Positions 9,076 through 17,494 of a stretch of DNA of 42,116 nucleotides are shown piece by piece. This stretch comes from an uncultured Flavobacteriaceae bacterium (GTDB lineage: Bacteria > Bacteroidota > Bacteroidia > Flavobacteriales > Flavobacteriaceae), in NCBI GenBank assembly GCA_913031655.1, contig CAJWFY010000002.1, positions 1 through 42,116 on the forward strand. Direction: 5' to 3'. Position 1 is the first letter of the stretch. Every line of letters starts with the position of its first letter. The position numbers and the translations under genes were made by a program. The notes below the pieces were generated by a model. That model was not told where the DNA came from, ran no database searches, and worked only from the letters and a program-made list of their open reading frames with translations.

Positions 9076-9102
9076 AAAACACCCTCCAAAAGAGAGTGTT
9101 TT
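9076..9102. terminator. Hairpin terminator-like structure
   Basis: aaaacacCctc (9076-9086) / caaaa / gagAgtgtttt (9092-9102), one internal mismatch, flanked by A-run and T-run. Confidence 0.6.
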
Positions 9103-9196
9103 AAAAGCAAACTAATTATATGAAACTATTTTATTTAATATCTAATTTAATTTTAAATTTCTTTAAAAATTCCCAAAATTTTGTTAATCTTTAACT

Positions 9197-10186
9197 ATGA
9201 ATAAAAAATACGGAGTTTTAGGAGGAGGAAGCTGGGGAACAGCTCTAGTAAAAATATTAACTGATAATAAATTCTTTGTTAATTGGTATGTTCGAAATGA
9301 AGAGAATGCAATGCATATAAAAAAGTATGGGAAAAATCTCTCTTACTTAAGATCTGTTAATTTTAATAAAAAAAAAATATACGTAAGTGATTCTATTGAA
9401 GAAATCACAAAAAGCTCTGATATTATCATATTAGCTATTCCTTCTCCTTTTTTAGAAAATGAATTAAGAAAAATTAAACTTCAATTAAAAAATAAAATTA
9501 TATTTTCTGCTCTTAAAGGAGTAGTCCCTGAATCGAGTTTGATTGTTAGTGAACATTTAAACAACTATTATCATGTTCCCATAAAAAACATAGGAATTAT
9601 TACTGGCCCATGTCATGCAGAAGAGGTAGCCTTGGAAAAGCTTTCATATTTAACAGTTGCTTCTAAAAGCAAATCTATTGGAAAAGAAATGAAGGTTGCT
9701 CTTGCATCAACTTATATCAGAGTAAAATTTTCTGAAGATACAATGGGAGTAGAATATGCCTCTATGTTGAAAAACATCTATGCACTAACAGCTGGAATAG
9801 CTCATGGACTTGGTTATGGAGATAATTTTCAAAGTGTTTTAATAAGCAACTCCGTTAAAGAAATGAAAAGGTTTATTAATTCTGTTTATAAAATCAACCG
9901 AGACATTAATGACTCTGAATATTTAGGCGATTTATTAGTTACCGCTTATTCCACATTTAGCAGGAATAGAACCCTTGGGAACATGTTAGGTAAAGGTTAT
10001 TCATTAAAAGCGGCAGTTTCAGAAATGTCAATGGTTTCAGAAGGTTATTTTGCGACTAAAAATGCTTATAATGTTGTAAAAGAAAACTCTAAAGAATTTC
10101 CTATTGTGCATACCACTTATGAAATACTTTATAAAAATCGTAGTCCAAAAAAATTAATGAAAATTCTAAGCGAAGAATTAAACTGA
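9197..10186 (+). CDS. gpsA: NAD(P)H-dependent glycerol-3-phosphate dehydrogenase
   Basis: [13 protein letters not shown] Rossmann motif, [29 protein letters not shown]. Confidence 0.95.
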   Translation: MNKKYGVLGGGSWGTALVKILTDNKFFVNWYVRNEENAMHIKKYGKNLSYLRSVNFNKKKIYVSDSIEEITKSSDIIILAIPSPFLENELRKIKLQLKNKIIFSALKGVVPESSLIVSEHLNNYYHVPIKNIGIITGPCHAEEVALEKLSYLTVASKSKSIGKEMKVALASTYIRVKFSEDTMGVEYASMLKNIYALTAGIAHGLGYGDNFQSVLISNSVKEMKRFINSVYKINRDINDSEYLGDLLVTAYSTFSRNRTLGNMLGKGYSLKAAVSEMSMVSEGYFATKNAYNVVKENSKEFPIVHTTYEILYKNRSPKKLMKILSEELN

Positions 10187-11197
10187 TCCTTTAAATTGGT
10201 TTATAAATCTAACGTCGTTCTCATACAGGATTCTGATATCTTCTATTTGATATAATAACATTGCAATCCTCTCTATTCCCATTCCAAAAGCAAAGCCTGA
10301 ATATTCATTAGGGTCAATTTTACAATTTTCTAAAACATTAGGATCTACCATTCCGCAACCCATTATTTCTAGCCACCCAGTACCTTTAGTTATTTTATAG
10401 TCAGTTTCTGAATTTAATCCCCAATAAATATCAACTTCAGCACTTGGCTCAGTAAAGGGAAAATAAGATGGTCTCAATCTTATTTTAGAATTTCCGAAGA
10501 GTTCTTTTGTGAAAAATAAAAGAGTTTGCTTCAAATCGGCAAAAGAAACATTTTTGTCAATATACAACCCTTCTATTTGGTGAAAAAAACAATGTGATCT
10601 AGCAGAAACATCTTCATTTCTGTAAACTCTTCCAGGGGAAATAGTTCTAATTGGAGGTTCGTTATTTTCCATGTGTCTAATTTGAACAGACGAAGTATGA
10701 GTTCTTAGTAATAAATCTGGGTTTTTATTTATGAAAAAAGTGTCTTGCATATCTCTAGCAGGGTGATGCTCTGGAAGATTTAACGCGGTAAAATTATGCC
10801 AGTCATCTTCCATTTCAGGCCCTTCAGAAATATTAAATCCTATTTTATAAAAAATATCGATTATTTTATCTCTAATAATAGATATAGGATGTCTTGACCC
10901 TAATTCTATAGCTGAAGCAGGCCTAGTTAAATCTTCATTAACTAAATTAAATTTGTCTAAAGGATTTATAGATTTTTTTAAATCTTCTAGTTTTTTAAGA
11001 GTTACTTTTTTTAATTCATTTATAGCTAATCCATATTCTTTTTTTTCTGAATCCTGAACTTTTTTGAATTGCGCAAAGTAGGTGCTTATATGACCTTTCT
11101 TTCCTAAATATTCTATTCTAAATTTTTCTAGCTCTTTGGAATCATTTGTGCTAAATCCAGAAACATCTTTAATTTTTTTTTGTATTTCAGCAATCAT
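10178..11197 (-). CDS. pheS: Phenylalanine--tRNA ligase alpha subunit
   Basis: [50 protein letters not shown]. Confidence 0.96.
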   Translation of the reverse strand: MIAEIQKKIKDVSGFSTNDSKELEKFRIEYLGKKGHISTYFAQFKKVQDSEKKEYGLAINELKKVTLKKLEDLKKSINPLDKFNLVNEDLTRPASAIELGSRHPISIIRDKIIDIFYKIGFNISEGPEMEDDWHNFTALNLPEHHPARDMQDTFFINKNPDLLLRTHTSSVQIRHMENNEPPIRTISPGRVYRNEDVSARSHCFFHQIEGLYIDKNVSFADLKQTLLFFTKELFGNSKIRLRPSYFPFTEPSAEVDIYWGLNSETDYKITKGTGWLEIMGCGMVDPNVLENCKIDPNEYSGFAFGMGIERIAMLLYQIEDIRILYENDVRFINQFKGSV

Positions 11198-11238
11198 AAA
11201 TAATCTTAAAATTGTTTCTCAAAAGTAATGTTTTTCAG

Positions 11239-11595
11239 CTATTGAATTAATTCTTTTTCTATAAAATAATTAATTATAGACTCTTTCATTAAAAGTGTTT
11301 GTTCTCCAGATTTTAAATTCGGAAGTTTATTAATCACTTTATAGTGTGGCCAACCTTCATCATCAGTGTATTCAAATTCATAAAAACCAGATGGTTCCAA
11401 GAGTCTACAAATAGCAATATGCATTAAGTCTACTTTCTGCTCTTTATTAAATTTTTTTTCTGTTTGACCTAATTCCTGGACACCAATCAAATAAATTACA
11501 TTTTCTAAGTCAAGAGGCTGCCCATCATTAAATTGTTTACTTAAAATATCTAAAATTTTAAGCCATTTGTTTTTCAAATCTTTATTATTATTCAT
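11239..11595 (-). CDS. Conserved hypothetical protein
   Basis: 118-aa ORF with coding-like composition, divergent from cvpA; no recognised domain. Confidence 0.65.
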   Translation of the reverse strand: MNNNKDLKNKWLKILDILSKQFNDGQPLDLENVIYLIGVQELGQTEKKFNKEQKVDLMHIAICRLLEPSGFYEFEYTDDEGWPHYKVINKLPNLKSGEQTLLMKESIINYFIEKELIQ

Positions 11596-11633
11596 TCGTC
11601 ATAGCATTCAAAATTCATAGTTAACAATATACT

Positions 11634-11641
11634 TATATTTG
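11634..11641 (+). promoter_or_regulatory. Putative -7 box (TATATTTG) for cvpA-like gene
   Basis: Exact TAnnTTTG match ending 13 bp before the TTG start codon at 11655. Confidence 0.45.
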
Positions 11642-11654
11642 TAAAAAAAAAGCA

Positions 11655-12176
11655 TTGAATTACTTAGATATTTTTATTGTTTGTGTTTTAGTTTTTGGAT
11701 TTTTTCGAGGGTTTATAAAAGGTCTTATCATGGAATTGTCTTCTTTATTCGCTATTGTTTTAGGTGCATATGGGTCTTTAAAGTTTTCTGACCTTACTCT
11801 TGACTGGGTTTCATTAAATTTTTCAAGTCAAATAGAGAACATTGATGACAATTATTTAAAAATAGCTTCATTTGCTTTTACTTTTTTAATAATTATAGTC
11901 TTTGTTTCGGTTATTGGCAAAGGTCTTACCAGAGTTGTCAAAATGGTTTCTTTAGGTTTAATTAACAAGACTTTAGGGGGCTTGTTTGGCGCAATTAAAT
12001 ACGTTCTTATTCTTTCTTTTTTCTTTGTTTTTTTTGAAAACTTAAACTCTACTTTGTTTTTAATTGATGAAAGTTTTTTTGAATCAACACTATTGTATGA
12101 ACCGATTATGGAGATAGGAGATCTTTTATTGAATTTTTTTAATTCAAACAAAGAGTCAATTAATTTTTTTAATTGA
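11655..12176 (+). CDS. CvpA family protein, TTG start
   Basis: MNYLDIFIVCVLVFGFFRGFIKGLIMELSSLFAIVLGAYGS matches the usual CvpA N-terminus; four TM segments; start codon is TTG. Confidence 0.85.
   Translation: MNYLDIFIVCVLVFGFFRGFIKGLIMELSSLFAIVLGAYGSLKFSDLTLDWVSLNFSSQIENIDDNYLKIASFAFTFLIIIVFVSVIGKGLTRVVKMVSLGLINKTLGGLFGAIKYVLILSFFFVFFENLNSTLFLIDESFFESTLLYEPIMEIGDLLLNFFNSNKESINFFN
12129..12176. terminator. Two tandem T5-loop hairpins at a convergent gene junction
   Basis: TTGAATT-T5-AATTCAA (12129-12147) and TCAATTAA-T5-TTAATTGA (12156-12176), the second followed by TTTT. Confidence 0.55.
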
Positions 12177-12914
12177 TTTTAATTCAACCCAACCCTTGTT
12201 GCCATCTTTAATTTCAACTAAACACCACTCATTAAGCTCTTCTTTTACAACAACCTTTGTTCCTTCATGTAAATCAAAAAGAACTTCGCTTCTAGAGTTT
12301 GGTTCTGTTCTAAAATCTATTTTCTTTTCAAAAATTATGGCACTAACCGTGTTCTTGTTATTTTCAAATTGGTTTATCCCACTAAAAACAAAAACAACAG
12401 CAAGGCTAAAAAATATTAACGAAAGAGTAAAATAATTTCTCTTTAAATTAGTTTTAGTGCTAAAAAAATATAAGAGGAAAGTTGCTAAAAAAACATAAAA
12501 TAAAAGAATGCCAATCATTAACCATTGCTGCACATTTAATGTTTTCGAAATAAAATTAAAAAAATCTAAAATTTGATTTGCAGGCAATTTTTCAATCTTA
12601 TCAATTAACATGTTTTGAGAAAAAGATAAATTATTTAAAACATCATTATTATTTGGATTTAGCATTAAAGCCATCTCAAAAAAGTATATGCTATTTGCAA
12701 TATCATTTATTTTATAATAAGAGTTTCCTAAATTAAAATATAAGACTTCTGAATGTTCACCATTTTCAATTATTGATTGAAACTGATTTATTGCTTCATT
12801 ATATTTTCCGTTATTATATAATTCTACACCAGCATTAAAATATTCTTTGTTATTATCTTGAGAAAAGATTAATCCTGAAAAAATTAAATAAATTATAACA
12901 ACAGTTTTTTTCAT
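12156..12914 (-). CDS. batE: BatE: TPR repeats plus SH3-like domain protein
   Basis: TPR motif (NNGKYNEAINQFQ..LGNSYYKIND), two TMs, C-terminal SH3b (FRTEPNSRSEVLFDLHEGTKVVV...GWVELKSI). Confidence 0.88.
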   Translation of the reverse strand: MKKTVVIIYLIFSGLIFSQDNNKEYFNAGVELYNNGKYNEAINQFQSIIENGEHSEVLYFNLGNSYYKINDIANSIYFFEMALMLNPNNNDVLNNLSFSQNMLIDKIEKLPANQILDFFNFISKTLNVQQWLMIGILLFYVFLATFLLYFFSTKTNLKRNYFTLSLIFFSLAVVFVFSGINQFENNKNTVSAIIFEKKIDFRTEPNSRSEVLFDLHEGTKVVVKEELNEWCLVEIKDGNKGWVELKSIKKIN

Positions 12915-12916
12915 TT

Positions 12917-14710
12917 TTAAATTTGTTTATCAATTTCAGAAATTACTTTCAGCGCATTTTCATAATCCTTATTAATTACAACATTTGATGCGGGGGTGTA
13001 CCTAGCATACTCACAATTCTCTATTAATTTAATAAATAAGTCTATCGATTCTATTTGAATGTTTTTATTTCCTAATAACAATTTTATTTTTTCTTTACTG
13101 TAATCAGATGTTTCAATTGAAAGTTTAGATTTTAAAAAATTATGTAATGCTCTCTCAAGCGCTACATAAAAAACATCCTTCCTTGACAAACTAATTTTCG
13201 CTTCTGTTAAATACTTTTTAGCCAATTTATTGGCTCTTCTTGATTTATACCCTTTTATATCAGAATCTGAAACTGTTTTAAATTTAAAAAATCCTATCAG
13301 TACAAATATTATTATCACAGGTAACAAAAGAAGTAAGTAAAAGGGAGTTGAATAAATAAATTTTTGAGATTCTATTTTAATTAGCTCTGTTTTAGTTTTT
13401 ATAAACCTGAATTGACTTTTAGTTAAAGAAATATTATTTGTATTATCATTTGACAAAACTTGAGTTTTGTTTTTTTGTGAGAAAGATGAGGGGCCTTCTA
13501 AAACATTTACAACTATTTCTTTAGAAAAAATAGATTTATATTTATTTGATGTAGGATCAAAATAGACAAATTCAACAGGTGAAATTGGGTATTTCCCCTT
13601 AAATTGCGGGACTAATGTATAAGTGTCTGAAATGTCTCCTGACATGCCTTTTAAAGTTGTTTTTACATTTTCGCTATGTTCCGGATCATATTTTTCAAGA
13701 GAACTTGGAGCTGACAACTCTGGAGCTGAAAATAATTTTAAATTTCCCGAGCCTTTGACTTTAATAGTTGCTTGTAATGATTCCGATGAGTTTAATTCAG
13801 TTTTTGAAGAGGAAAATATAATTTCAAAATTCCCAACTGCGCCATTAAAATTGATTGGGGCATTACCAGGAAGAGGCTTCACCTGAATTAATCTATTGCC
13901 TGCAGTTACGGTCTTAGGAACTTGTGTATAAATTCTATTTCCAAAAAAATCTCTTTTATTTGTTGGTACATCAACTGAAACATCTAAAGAGAGAGGCTTA
14001 ATATTTAGTTTTCCGACTTTTTGAGGATAAAGAACTATTTTCTTCCATATAACATAATTATAACTGTCTCCTTTATATGACCCTCTTTCGATTTGAAGTC
14101 TTGGGATCTTTATGTTATTAGACCAAAAATCAACGTATTCAGGACTGTCTATTTCTCCTACATTAGTCACATTAATTTGAGGGCTAAAATAGAGTTTGTA
14201 TGTAACTGAAATGCCCTCATTTAAATAAGGATTACTTTTAGAAACTTCAGCAACTAAATGTAAATTTTCGTTAACTACATAGTTGGTGTTATTGGGGTCA
14301 TTATTTAGCGTGACAGATTTGCTAATTAAAACCTTAACAGGCATGGTTTTGTAAAGTTGATTATCAATTTCTATAGTAGCTTGTCCAATTGATAAAGATC
14401 CTTTTTTTATAGGGCTTAAGAAATAAGAATAACTTTTCGAAAAAGTTCTTTTGCCGTTTATCCAAGAATTACTTACTGATTGATTTGGTCCGCCCACTAC
14501 TCTAAAATCTTTAAAATTTGGAGGGGAAAAATTATCTCCATCTTTATTTACTTTAAAATCTACTCTTAGAGTTTCGTTTATCCCTAAGGTTTTTTTACTA
14601 ATTATAGCTTCAAAGCTGATTCCTTGACCTTGAGCATGAATTTCAAAGGGTATTATTGAAATAAATAATAATAAAAGAGTAGCACTTGTTCTCATAGTTT
14701 TATTTACCAA
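12917..14710 (-). CDS. batD: BatD family protein (oxygen-tolerance-like)
   Basis: Signal peptide, Ig-like repeats (NETLRVDFKVNKDGDNFSPPNFKDFRVVGGPNQS), C-terminal TM; position in Bat operon. Confidence 0.92.
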   Translation of the reverse strand: MVNKTMRTSATLLLLFISIIPFEIHAQGQGISFEAIISKKTLGINETLRVDFKVNKDGDNFSPPNFKDFRVVGGPNQSVSNSWINGKRTFSKSYSYFLSPIKKGSLSIGQATIEIDNQLYKTMPVKVLISKSVTLNNDPNNTNYVVNENLHLVAEVSKSNPYLNEGISVTYKLYFSPQINVTNVGEIDSPEYVDFWSNNIKIPRLQIERGSYKGDSYNYVIWKKIVLYPQKVGKLNIKPLSLDVSVDVPTNKRDFFGNRIYTQVPKTVTAGNRLIQVKPLPGNAPINFNGAVGNFEIIFSSSKTELNSSESLQATIKVKGSGNLKLFSAPELSAPSSLEKYDPEHSENVKTTLKGMSGDISDTYTLVPQFKGKYPISPVEFVYFDPTSNKYKSIFSKEIVVNVLEGPSSFSQKNKTQVLSNDNTNNISLTKSQFRFIKTKTELIKIESQKFIYSTPFYLLLLLPVIIIFVLIGFFKFKTVSDSDIKGYKSRRANKLAKKYLTEAKISLSRKDVFYVALERALHNFLKSKLSIETSDYSKEKIKLLLGNKNIQIESIDLFIKLIENCEYARYTPASNVVINKDYENALKVISEIDKQI

Positions 14711-15453
14711 TCTTTTTTGTTTTTTATAGGCACTCCCTTGGTTTTACTTTTATTTACCTTTTCTTGAACTTTTTTTTCTTGATTATCCATTGCTTTTAAT
14801 AAGTTTTTTAACTGCTCTGGAGATATTTTCTTTTGTTGTGGCTTATTTTTCTTATCATCTTTTTTATCGTTCTTCTTGTCGTCTTTCTTTTCTCCCTTCT
14901 TATCATCTTTCTTGTCATCTTTCTTGTCATCTTTCTTGTCATCTTTCTTGTCATCTTTTTTATCGTCCTTCTTATCATCTTTCTTGTCATTCTTCTTCTT
15001 CTTTTGCTCATTTTTTAGCAACTCTTTTGCTAAAACATAATTATATCTTGTTTCGTCATCGTTAGAGTTATTAAGTAAAGCGCTTTTAAAAGAATTTACA
15101 GCATTTTGATAGTTTTTGTTTTGCATGTAAACATTCCCTAAATTATGAAACGCTTTGTGCAGCTCTTGTTTTGTATTGGACCTTTTAATTGAGTTTTTAT
15201 ATTGATAGGCTGCTTCTTTATTTAATTGACTTTTATAAAAAGAGTTAGCCAAATTATATGAAGCTGTATTATTCAATGAATCAACTGAAATCGCTTTTCT
15301 GTAAAAGACTTCAGCTTCTATTAAATTATTCTCAACATACTCTAAATTCCCATCTAACGTAATGTTATTTGATTGTTTATTCACAGAAGAATCCTGGGAG
15401 AAAACTCTTAAAGACACCATTATTAAAAAAAATACTTTATGTGTTTTACTCAT
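14704..15453 (-). CDS. batC: BatC: TPR protein with low-complexity K/D linker
   Basis: TPR region (AEVFYRKAISVDSLNNTASYNLANSFYKSQ), C-terminal ISPEQLKNLLKAMDNQEKKVQEKV motif typical of BatC. Confidence 0.9.
   Translation of the reverse strand: MSKTHKVFFLIMVSLRVFSQDSSVNKQSNNITLDGNLEYVENNLIEAEVFYRKAISVDSLNNTASYNLANSFYKSQLNKEAAYQYKNSIKRSNTKQELHKAFHNLGNVYMQNKNYQNAVNSFKSALLNNSNDDETRYNYVLAKELLKNEQKKKKNDKKDDKKDDKKDDKKDDKKDDKKDDKKDDKKGEKKDDKKNDKKDDKKNKPQQKKISPEQLKNLLKAMDNQEKKVQEKVNKSKTKGVPIKNKKDW
14842..15003. repeat. Degenerate 12-bp tandem repeat encoding (KKDD)n in BatC
   Basis: cttgtcatcttt-type units; encodes KKKKNDKKDDKKDDKKDDKKDDKKDDKKDDKKDDKKGEKKDDKKNDKKDDKKNK. Confidence 0.9.
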
Positions 15454-16477
15454 TAAATAAATTTAACTTTTTTACCCAAAATGTTTTTTTATCAAAAACA
15501 AACAATTCCAAACATAGAAAAAATAAGCCAATTGCTATAAACCATTGAAACTGATCTTTATAAGCGACAAACTGCTTGGATTCAAATTCTTGTTTATCCA
15601 TTTCTTTTAACTTTTCAATTATAATTTCAACTACTTCTTCTGTATTTTTGCCTTCAATATAAATACCACTACTAGAGCTCGCCAAACCTTCTAATAATTT
15701 AGGAACAAGTTTAGTAATTACTACTTCCCCTTCTGAATCTTTTTTATAAGATTGTACAATATTATTTAATTTAATTGGAATTGGCGCCCCTTTTACTGTT
15801 CCTATACCTATTGTAAAAATAGTAATTCCTGTCGCTTCAACTATTTCAGATATATTTTGATTTTCAAGTTCATGATCTTCTCCATCTGAAAGTATACATA
15901 AAACTCTATTAGTTTGATTTTCATCATCATAATAGTCTTTAGCTAACTTGATTGATTCTAAAATTGCCGTTCCTTGTGAAGATAACATTTCAGTGTTTAA
16001 GCTTTGAAGAAACATTTTTGCTGTAGAATAATCATTAGTAATTGGCAATATTGGTAACGCTGTTGCTGCATATGCAATAACTCCAACTCTATCTGAACTT
16101 AATTGATTAATTATTTGGGAAACCAGACGTTTTGCTTTTTCAAGTCTATTGGGAGCAACATCTTCCGCTAACATGCTTTTAGAAACGTCTATTGCAAAAA
16201 CAATATCAACCCCTTCTCTTTTTACTGTCTTAAGCTGAGTCCCTATTTTAGGGTTAACTAAGCCTATTGAAATAAACAAAAAAGAAAGTATTAAAAATAA
16301 CAATTTCACTTTAGGTTTAAATGAAGAAATATCTGGACTTAATGTTTCTAGTAATTCTTTAGAAATATACTTTTTTTGAATGATACTTTTCCATCTCTTA
16401 AGAACCAAAAATCCAAACAAGATAATTGGAATTACCAATATCAAATAAAAATATAAAGTCTCTTCTAATTGGTACAT
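15446..16477 (-). CDS. batB: BatB: von Willebrand factor A domain membrane protein
   Basis: VWA MIDAS motif DVSKSMLAEDV, LSDGEDHE; N-terminal TMs and a C-terminal TM. Confidence 0.92.
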   Translation of the reverse strand: MYQLEETLYFYLILVIPIILFGFLVLKRWKSIIQKKYISKELLETLSPDISSFKPKVKLLFLILSFLFISIGLVNPKIGTQLKTVKREGVDIVFAIDVSKSMLAEDVAPNRLEKAKRLVSQIINQLSSDRVGVIAYAATALPILPITNDYSTAKMFLQSLNTEMLSSQGTAILESIKLAKDYYDDENQTNRVLCILSDGEDHELENQNISEIVEATGITIFTIGIGTVKGAPIPIKLNNIVQSYKKDSEGEVVITKLVPKLLEGLASSSSGIYIEGKNTEEVVEIIIEKLKEMDKQEFESKQFVAYKDQFQWFIAIGLFFLCLELFVFDKKTFWVKKLNLFNE

Positions 16478-17494
16478 TTATATAAAGCTTTTAAATAACG
16501 TTGATCTAAGTAGCCATTCCATGAAAATAAGCACAAAAGAAATTAACACAAAAAATCTATACTTTTCAGTTGCATTAGTATATTTAAATTCTTCTACTTC
16601 TGTTTTTTCAAGTTTATTAATTTCTTCATAAATATCTTTAAGTCTTTTATTATCTGTAGCTCTAAAGTATAATCCTCCAGTTTTTTTTGCAATAGATTTT
16701 AATAACTCTTCATCAATTTCAACTTTTGTTAATCCAAGCCTGAAGGTGCCGTCTGGATTAATAGCAATAGGAGCTAAAGCATTGCCATTAGTTCCTAAAC
16801 CTATTGTATAGGTTTTAATTTCATAAGATGAAGCAAGATCTGCTGCAGTATTTGGATCAATAAACCCTGAATTATTAACTCCATCTGTAAGCAGAATAAT
16901 CACTTTACTTTTAGCTTTACTATCCTTAAGTCTGTTAACTGCTGTTGCCAGCCCCATTCCAATTGCTGTACCGTCTTCTATAACCCCATCAAACTTAATT
17001 TCTTCAAGCGATTTGATTATTATTGATTTATCAGATGTAACAGGTGTCTTGGTATAACTCTCTCCAGCATAAACTACAAGTCCAATTCGATCATTAGTTC
17101 TATCGTTTATAAATTCTTTAGCAACCTCTTTTAGAGCATCTAATCTATTAGGACTAAGATCTTGTGCTAACATACTAGAGGAAACATCTACGGCAATTAC
17201 AATGTCTATTCCTTTACTTGTTTTGGTTTGAGTTGAAACATCTACTATTTGCGGTCTAGAAAGGCCTATAACTAACATAGTAATAGCTAAATATCGTAAA
17301 ATATCTAAAATTGGATAAAATTTGACCTTTAGAGATTTGAAATCTAGATTTCTTGTAGAGGAAATTTTAAACTTAGAGGTTTTGTTTTTTGATATTTTAA
17401 TATTTACAAAAATTAATAAAGGCAACAATATTAATAGCCAAAGAAATTCCGGATTATAAAAAGTTATTTCTTGTAACATATTATTGATTTTCAA
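16478..17494 (-). CDS. batA: BatA: von Willebrand factor A domain membrane protein
   Basis: MIDAS motif DVSSSMLAQDLSPNRLDALK, LLTDGVNNSGFI; N- and C-terminal TMs. Confidence 0.92.
   Translation of the reverse strand: MKINNMLQEITFYNPEFLWLLILLPLLIFVNIKISKNKTSKFKISSTRNLDFKSLKVKFYPILDILRYLAITMLVIGLSRPQIVDVSTQTKTSKGIDIVIAVDVSSSMLAQDLSPNRLDALKEVAKEFINDRTNDRIGLVVYAGESYTKTPVTSDKSIIIKSLEEIKFDGVIEDGTAIGMGLATAVNRLKDSKAKSKVIILLTDGVNNSGFIDPNTAADLASSYEIKTYTIGLGTNGNALAPIAINPDGTFRLGLTKVEIDEELLKSIAKKTGGLYFRATDNKRLKDIYEEINKLEKTEVEEFKYTNATEKYRFFVLISFVLIFMEWLLRSTLFKSFI

Noticed and set aside
11852-12151. Antisense ORF of 99 aa inside cvpA
   Set aside because: Lysine-rich shadow of a hydrophobic CDS; no independent support.
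14790-15065. Extra ORFs in other frames of the BatC repeat (HLSCHLSC..., IFLVIFLVIF..., RKMTRKMTRK...)
   Set aside because: They arise because the 12-bp tandem repeat lacks stops in several frames; the BatC frame has conserved flanking domains and operon context.
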